Below, in pieces: positions 55,299 through 59,894 of a stretch of DNA of 59,894 bases. The number at the start of each line of letters is the position of its first letter. The first letter of the stretch is position 1. The notes under the pieces are model-generated. The model saw nothing but the letters and a program-made list of their open reading frames with translations. It made no database searches and had not been told where the DNA came from. The stretch is from positions 1-59,894 of the forward strand of contig CAVONI010000013.1 of the NCBI GenBank assembly GCA_963697285.1, in the 5' to 3' direction. Position numbers and translations under genes: made by a program. The DNA is from JAEUQQ01 sp963697285 (GTDB lineage: Bacteria > Acidobacteriota > Vicinamibacteria > Vicinamibacterales > JAFNAJ01).

Positions 55299-56516
55299 AT
55301 GCATCGTGACCTGCTCCAGATCCTGCGGTGCCCGTTCTGTGGTGGACCCTGCGACATCTACGGACATGGCACGCGCACGCTGCCCGAACTGCTGCCCCAC
55401 GGCGTACTCGGCTGCGCGTGCTGCGCGTATCCCGTCGTCGACGGCATCCCCATCATGAAGACCAGCGACGAGCTCAGCGACGCCATCCGCGCGATCGAGC
55501 GCGGCGCGATCGACGAGGCGCGCGACCTGGTCACCGACCTGGCCCCAGACGACTGCCGTCACCTGCGTGCCCATTACGCGACGTTCGCGGATGCGGTGAC
55601 CACCCTCCTGCCCGATGGCGAGGGCGACTACTACGTCCGCCGCTTCGGCGACCCGACGTTCCTCGTGGCCGACGGGATCGCGCGGGCGGTGGCGCGCGTC
55701 GTGACCACGACCGTGCCGGGTGCGCGGTTCGTGGACGTGTGCGCCGGCTGCGGCCACCTCACGCGGACGCTCGACACGCTGCGGCCTGCCGACGCGCCAC
55801 CCGTCGTGGCGATGGACGGATCGTTCTGGCGACTGTTCGTGCTGCGCAAGTTCGTCGTGCCCGACGCGCACGTCATCTGCATGGACGCCAACCTCGCCCT
55901 GCCGCTGGCGAGCCACGTCGCGTCGCTGGCGATCTGCAACGATGCGTTCTCGTACATCTGGAGCAAGCGCGCGCTGTCGACCGACATGCAGCGCATCACG
56001 CATCCGCACGGCGCGGTCGTGCTGACGCACGTGCACAGCATGTACGGCGACAACGCGACGGCCGGCAACACGCTCGCGCCCTCGGCCTACGGCGCGCTGC
56101 TCGACCGCCCGGCGCGCGTGTTCGACGATGGGCGGATCCGTGACGAGCGCGTGCGGGCGCAGGTGATCGACCTCGAGACGCCCCTGACCATCGACGTTGG
56201 CCCGGATGCCGTCTCGGTGGTGGCGTCGAACGAGCTCCGCGTGTTCGCCGAGCACGTCCTCCCGGATCCCGACGTGCGCGGCGTGCTGCGGGTGAACCCG
56301 CTGTACTTCGTCATCGCCGAGGGCGAGATGCTGCAACTGGAATTGAGTTTCCCCTCGGCGCACTACGCCGAGGAATTCAAGGACGTGCGGGCGTACATGC
56401 CCACGACCCTGACCATCCCGCGGTGCTGGCTCGAGCGGCGTCACTGGAACGACGTCGAGGTGCTCGCACTGCGACGCACCAGCGTCCTGATCGACGTCCC
56501 CGAGGCGTATGTCTAG
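55299..56516 (+). CDS. Methyltransferase with N-terminal Trm112-like zinc ribbon
   Basis: 405 residues. Zinc ribbon LLQILRCPFCGGPCDIYG ... GVLGCACCAYPVVDGIPIM (two CxxC pairs) as in Trm112/YcaR-like proteins, then a class I SAM-dependent methyltransferase fold: motif I FVDVCAGCGHLTRTLD, acidic VVAMDGSFWRLFVLRK, and LAICNDAFSYIWSKRALS. The C-terminal domain is beta-rich. Similar proteins sit in secondary-metabolite and quinone-like loci; substrate unknown. It starts nine nt after the fused E1 stop and overlaps the start of the next gene by eight nt, so these genes form an operon. Confidence 0.85.
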   Translation: MHRDLLQILRCPFCGGPCDIYGHGTRTLPELLPHGVLGCACCAYPVVDGIPIMKTSDELSDAIRAIERGAIDEARDLVTDLAPDDCRHLRAHYATFADAVTTLLPDGEGDYYVRRFGDPTFLVADGIARAVARVVTTTVPGARFVDVCAGCGHLTRTLDTLRPADAPPVVAMDGSFWRLFVLRKFVVPDAHVICMDANLALPLASHVASLAICNDAFSYIWSKRALSTDMQRITHPHGAVVLTHVHSMYGDNATAGNTLAPSAYGALLDRPARVFDDGRIRDERVRAQVIDLETPLTIDVGPDAVSVVASNELRVFAEHVLPDPDVRGVLRVNPLYFVIAEGEMLQLELSFPSAHYAEEFKDVRAYMPTTLTIPRCWLERRHWNDVEVLALRRTSVLIDVPEAYV

Positions 56517-58143
56517 CCGCTGGAGCGCCGTGCCGTTCGTCATGCTCCTGGCCGCGGGATGTGCGACACGCGCGCCGCACACCACGGTAACGCCGTCACG
56601 TCCTGCGGGCGCGCCCGACGCGGTCGCGACGGCGGCGGCGTTCGAGGGGCTGCGGCACGATCCGGTGCTGCGCCGGGCCTTCCTGCGCGAGATGCCCAAG
56701 GGTGCCGACCTGCACGTCCACGTGTCGGGAGCGATCTACGCCGAGAACTACATCCGCTGGGCCGCCGCAGACGGCTTGTGTCTCGACAGCGACCAGTTGG
56801 CGCTCTCGCGCCCGCCGTGCGCCGGGACTCGCGTCGCGGCCACGACCATCCTCGAGAGCGACGAGTTGCGGCGCAGGGTCGTCGACGCGTGGTCGATGCG
56901 CAACTGGCACGAGACGCGCAACAGCGGGCACTCGCAGTTCTTCGACGCGTTCACGAAGTTCAGCCAGGCCACACGCGGTCGGGCTGGCGACATGCTCGCC
57001 GAGATCAGCATCCGGGCCGCGGCGCAGCAGGTGAGCTACATCGAGGTGATGGCCCCCGTCGACGATGGCCTGGCGCGGCGGCTGGGCCTGCAGGTCGCCT
57101 GGAGCGGCGACATGGCGCAGATGCGTCAGGCGGTGCTGGCGGCAGGCCTGCGCGAAGGACTGGAGCAGGCGCGCCGGGCGCTCGATGCGGCCGACGCGCG
57201 ACGGCGCGAGCTGTTGCGGTGCGAGGGCGCCACTCCCGACCCGGGGTGTGCCGTGACGATCCGGTACCTCCCGCCCGCCCTGCGCGCGTCGGCTCCGGGC
57301 GAGGTGTTCACGCAACTGCTGGCCGGGTTCGAGATGGCGCGCCTCGACCCGCGCGTGGTGGGCGTCAACCTGGTCCAACCCGAAGACTGGGCGGTGTCGC
57401 TGCGCGACTTCCGGCTGCAGATGCGGATGCTTGACTTCCTGCACGCGCAGTATCCCGAGGTGGGGATCTCGCTGCACGCGGGAGAACTCGTCGAGGGGCT
57501 CGTGCCGCCCGAAGACCTGCGCTTCCACATCCGCGCGTCGATCGAGCAGGGACACGCACAGCGCATCGGCCACGGCGCCGCGGTGATGCACGAAGACGAC
57601 GCGGTCGGCCTGCTGCGCGACATGGCGGCGAAACAGGTGCTGGTCGAGGTGGCGCTGTCGAGCAGCGACGCCATCCTCGGCCTGCACGGCGCGCAGCACC
57701 CGCTGCGCACCTACCTGCGCTTCGGCGTCCCGGTTGCGCTGGTCACCGATGACGAAGGCGTGTCGCGCTCGTCCATCACGCGCGAGTACGAGCGTGCCGT
57801 CGAGGAACATGGTCTCGACTACGCGACGCTGAAGGCCATCGCGCGCAACTCGCTGGCGTTCGCCTTCGTCGACGATCAAGAGAAGGCCCGCCTGCTGCGC
57901 GAGTTCGATGCAGCGAGCGCACGCTTCGAGGCCCGCTGGGCCGACCCGGCCACCATGCCGCAGGCGCACATCGGTGACCGCTCCCATCGCCGTGATACTC
58001 GCGCTCTTCCTCTCTCGCCGTCGCCCTCGCGATCCTCCTCGTCGTCCCGGCCGTGGCGCAGCAGGGTGCGCCGCCAGACGACGCATACGCGCGCGAGCAC
58101 TACACCAAGTTCGAGTACGAGATCCCGATGCGCGACGGCGTGA
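56509..58143 (+). CDS. Adenosine deaminase-like lipoprotein
   Basis: About 490 residues before the doubtful end. Lipobox LLAAGC at residues 14-19 exports it to the envelope. Zinc and catalytic residues of the ADA family are all visible: His69 and His71 in GADLHVHVSGAI, His323/Glu in SLHAGELV, His355 in QRIGHGAAV, and Asp414 in LVTDDEGVSRSS, followed by ITREYERA. It should deaminate adenosine or a related compound outside the cytoplasm. The open frame ends at 58143 but the last 55 codons are Ser/Arg-rich and overlap the next gene; the natural stop is probably the TGA at 57975, reached by a one-base indel. Confidence 0.87.
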   Translation: MSSRWSAVPFVMLLAAGCATRAPHTTVTPSRPAGAPDAVATAAAFEGLRHDPVLRRAFLREMPKGADLHVHVSGAIYAENYIRWAAADGLCLDSDQLALSRPPCAGTRVAATTILESDELRRRVVDAWSMRNWHETRNSGHSQFFDAFTKFSQATRGRAGDMLAEISIRAAAQQVSYIEVMAPVDDGLARRLGLQVAWSGDMAQMRQAVLAAGLREGLEQARRALDAADARRRELLRCEGATPDPGCAVTIRYLPPALRASAPGEVFTQLLAGFEMARLDPRVVGVNLVQPEDWAVSLRDFRLQMRMLDFLHAQYPEVGISLHAGELVEGLVPPEDLRFHIRASIEQGHAQRIGHGAAVMHEDDAVGLLRDMAAKQVLVEVALSSSDAILGLHGAQHPLRTYLRFGVPVALVTDDEGVSRSSITREYERAVEEHGLDYATLKAIARNSLAFAFVDDQEKARLLREFDAASARFEARWADPATMPQAHIGDRSHRRDTRALPLSPSPSRSSSSSRPWRSRVRRQTTHTRASTTPSSSTRSRCATA

Positions 58144-59894
58144 AGCTGTTCACCTCGGTCTACGTCCCGAAGGATCGATCGACGACGTATCCGATCATGC
58201 TGAACCGGACGCCGTACAGCGTCGGCCCGTACGGCGTCGACAACTACCGCGCCGCGCTCGGGCCGTCGGATCACTTCATGAAGGACGGGTTCATCTTCGT
58301 CTACCAGGACGTGCGCGGGCGCTACATGTCAGAGGGGACGTGGGTCGAAGTGCGGCCACACAATCCGAAGAAGTCGGCGAAGACCGATACCGACGAGAGC
58401 ACCGACACGTACGACACGATCGAGTGGCTGGTGAAGCACGTCGCGGCCAACAACGGGCGCGTCGGCATGTGGGGAATCTCGTATCCGGGCTTCTACGTCG
58501 CCGCCGGGATGATCGATGCGCACCCGGCACTCGAAGGCGGTGTCGCCGCAGGCGCCGGTCACCGACTACTACCTCGGTGACGACTCGTTCCACAACGGGG
58601 CGTTCATGCTGGCGGCCAACTACGGCTTCTACTCGGCGTTCGTCGAGCGCAAGGGCGGACCAGCGCGTCCGCCGCAGGGCCGCCCGGGGTTCGACTGGGG
58701 CACGCCCGACGGGTACGAGTTCTACCTGAAGATGGGTCCGCTCGCGAACGGCGCGGCGCTGTACCAGGCGCCCAATCCCTACTGGCAGATCAACATCGAC
58801 CACACCTCCTACGACGCGTTCTGGAAGGCCCGTTCGATCTGGCGGCACGCCAGCAACATCACTCCTGCCGTCATGACCGTGGGCGGGTGGTTCGATGCCG
58901 AAGACCTGCAGGGACCGTTGCGCCTCTACCGCGCGACGGAGCCGACGAGCGGCGGCCGGACGAACATGCTCGTGATGGGTCCGTGGACGCACGGGAGCTG
59001 GGCTCGCGGCAATGGCGATCGGGTGGGCAACCTCCGCTTCGGGTCAGACACGTCGGCGTGGTATCGCGAGCACATCGAGTTCCCGTTCTTCGCGAGCGTG
59101 CTCAAGGACCGGGCACTGAAGGCGCCCCTGCCCGAGGCGTTCGTCTTCGAGACGGGGACGAACGAGTGGGCGCGGTACGACACGTGGCCCCCGAAGGACG
59201 CCACGCCGACCACGTTCCATCTCGGACCGAAGGGCACGCTGACAACGACTGCACCCTCGGGGCCTGGGGGCTTCGACGAGTACGTCAGCGACCCGAACAA
59301 GCCGGTGCCGTATCTCGGCTACGTCGCGATGGGCATGCGCGGCGACTACATGACCGAGGATCAGCGCTTCGCGGCGAGGCGTCCCGACGTGCTGGTCTAC
59401 GAGACGCCGGTCCTCGACACCGACTTGCACGTGACCGGGCCAATCGACGTCACGCTGCACGTGAGCACCACGGGCACCGATGCCGACTTCGTGGTGAAGG
59501 TGATCGACGTGTATCCGAACGACTTCCCCACCCCACCGTTGCCCCAGGGCGTCGAGGCGCCGGCGAATGCCGTGCGCATGGGCGGCTACCAGCAGCTCGT
59601 GCGGGGCGAGCCGTTCCGCGGCAAGTTCCGCAACAGCTTCGAGAAGCCGGAGCCCTTCGTGCCGGGGACGCCGGCGACCATCACGTTCGCGATGCCCGAT
59701 GTCGCGCACGTGTTCCGCAAGGGCCATCGCCTGATGGTGCAGGTGCAGAGTTCCTGGTTCCCCCTCACCGATCGCAACCCGCAGACGTTCGGCGACATCC
59801 CCACGATGAAGGCTGAAGACTTCAAGGCGCAGACGCACCGTGTCTATCGCGATGTGGGGCGGGCGTCAGGGGTGACGGTGCGCGTGCGACCGTA
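57974..59894 (+). CDS. Exported CocE/NonD-family hydrolase, cut by the window edge, two frameshifts
   Basis: GTG 57974 opens a signal peptide (PIAVILALFLLAVALAILL, ending AVAQQ) once one extra base near 58011 is removed. A second extra G at 58539 (GGC-G-GTG) restores LEGVSPQAPVTDYYLGDDSF. Alpha/beta hydrolase core with nucleophile Ser in GMWGISYPGFYVAAG, and a C-terminal jelly-roll domain (VTGPIDVTLHVSTTGTDADFVVKVID) as in X-Pro dipeptidyl-peptidase/cocaine-esterase S15 proteins. Typically hydrolyses acyl-peptide or ester bonds; substrate unknown. The reading is open to the last base; the next base would complete a TAx codon and may end it. Gene start overlaps the presumed ADA-like stop as GTGA. 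Confidence 0.85.

Noticed and set aside
1..59894. CRISPR array, tRNA/rRNA genes, integrase or transposase
   Set aside because: No regular direct repeats with spacers, no cloverleaf with CCA context and no recombinase motif was recognised on either strand by eye.

Overview
The window looks like a chromosomal segment of a very GC-rich bacterium, most likely an Acidobacteriota of the Vicinamibacteria type (subdivision 6, Luteitalea/Vicinamibacter-like). This assignment is inference. It rests on the high GC, two TonB-dependent receptors with N-terminal carboxypeptidase-regulatory-like domains, an archaeal/eukaryal-type ProRS, the truB-rpsO-pnp order, and many exported enzymes. No tRNA, rRNA, CRISPR array, prophage or transposase gene was recognised.

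Layout. 1-4224: L-serine dehydratase alpha subunit, an ornithine-cyclodeaminase/mu-crystallin family enzyme, an EamA transporter, and exported RidA and NTF2-like proteins. 4411-8066: translation/RNA block truB-rpsO-pnp. 8356-10876: TonB-dependent receptor 1. 11034-17712 (minus strand): S41 processing protease, SMC, M48 protease. 17822-19279: tatA-tatC-lipoprotein. 19401-23658 (minus): DUF192 protein and two large membrane proteins coupled by 4-nt overlaps. 23735-28011: HEAT-like protein, proS, aroB and a vapBC toxin-antitoxin pair. 28048-42397: a type IV pilus regulatory and minor-pilin island (PilR-like regulator, PilX/W/V-like proteins, PilS-like kinase, prepilin peptidase, TPR protein, ABC exporter, VKOR-DsbA fusion, two prepilins, a LytS-type kinase, and an unusual pilin-like protein with no prepilin leader). 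42583-50042: carboxypeptidase-regulatory-like protein, exported amidase, and a heavily frameshifted TonB-dependent receptor. 50333-59894: Hsp70-like ATPase, then a same-strand run of a DUF697-like protein, a fused E1 alpha-beta thiamine-diphosphate dehydrogenase, a zinc-ribbon methyltransferase, an adenosine-deaminase-like lipoprotein and an exported CocE/NonD hydrolase cut by the window edge.

Functional themes. The pilus island is the most coherent system. Three pilin-like proteins each have exactly two cysteines at matching positions and lie beside a VKOR-DsbA fusion, so disulfide-dependent pilin folding is likely. The sensor kinase and sigma54 regulator sit at opposite ends of a minor-pilin cluster. 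A pair of TGACA-N5-TGTCA operators lies in the divergent region between the main prepilin and the LytS-type kinase.

Data quality. At least ten otherwise intact genes carry a frameshift, nearly always one extra base and often a G after a C, and one receptor gene carries several dozen. The reading continues perfectly in another frame each time, including in pnp. Consensus error is the simplest explanation; I annotate such genes across the frameshift and say so. Several families of short palindromic repeats are dispersed between genes, and one lies in frame inside a gene.
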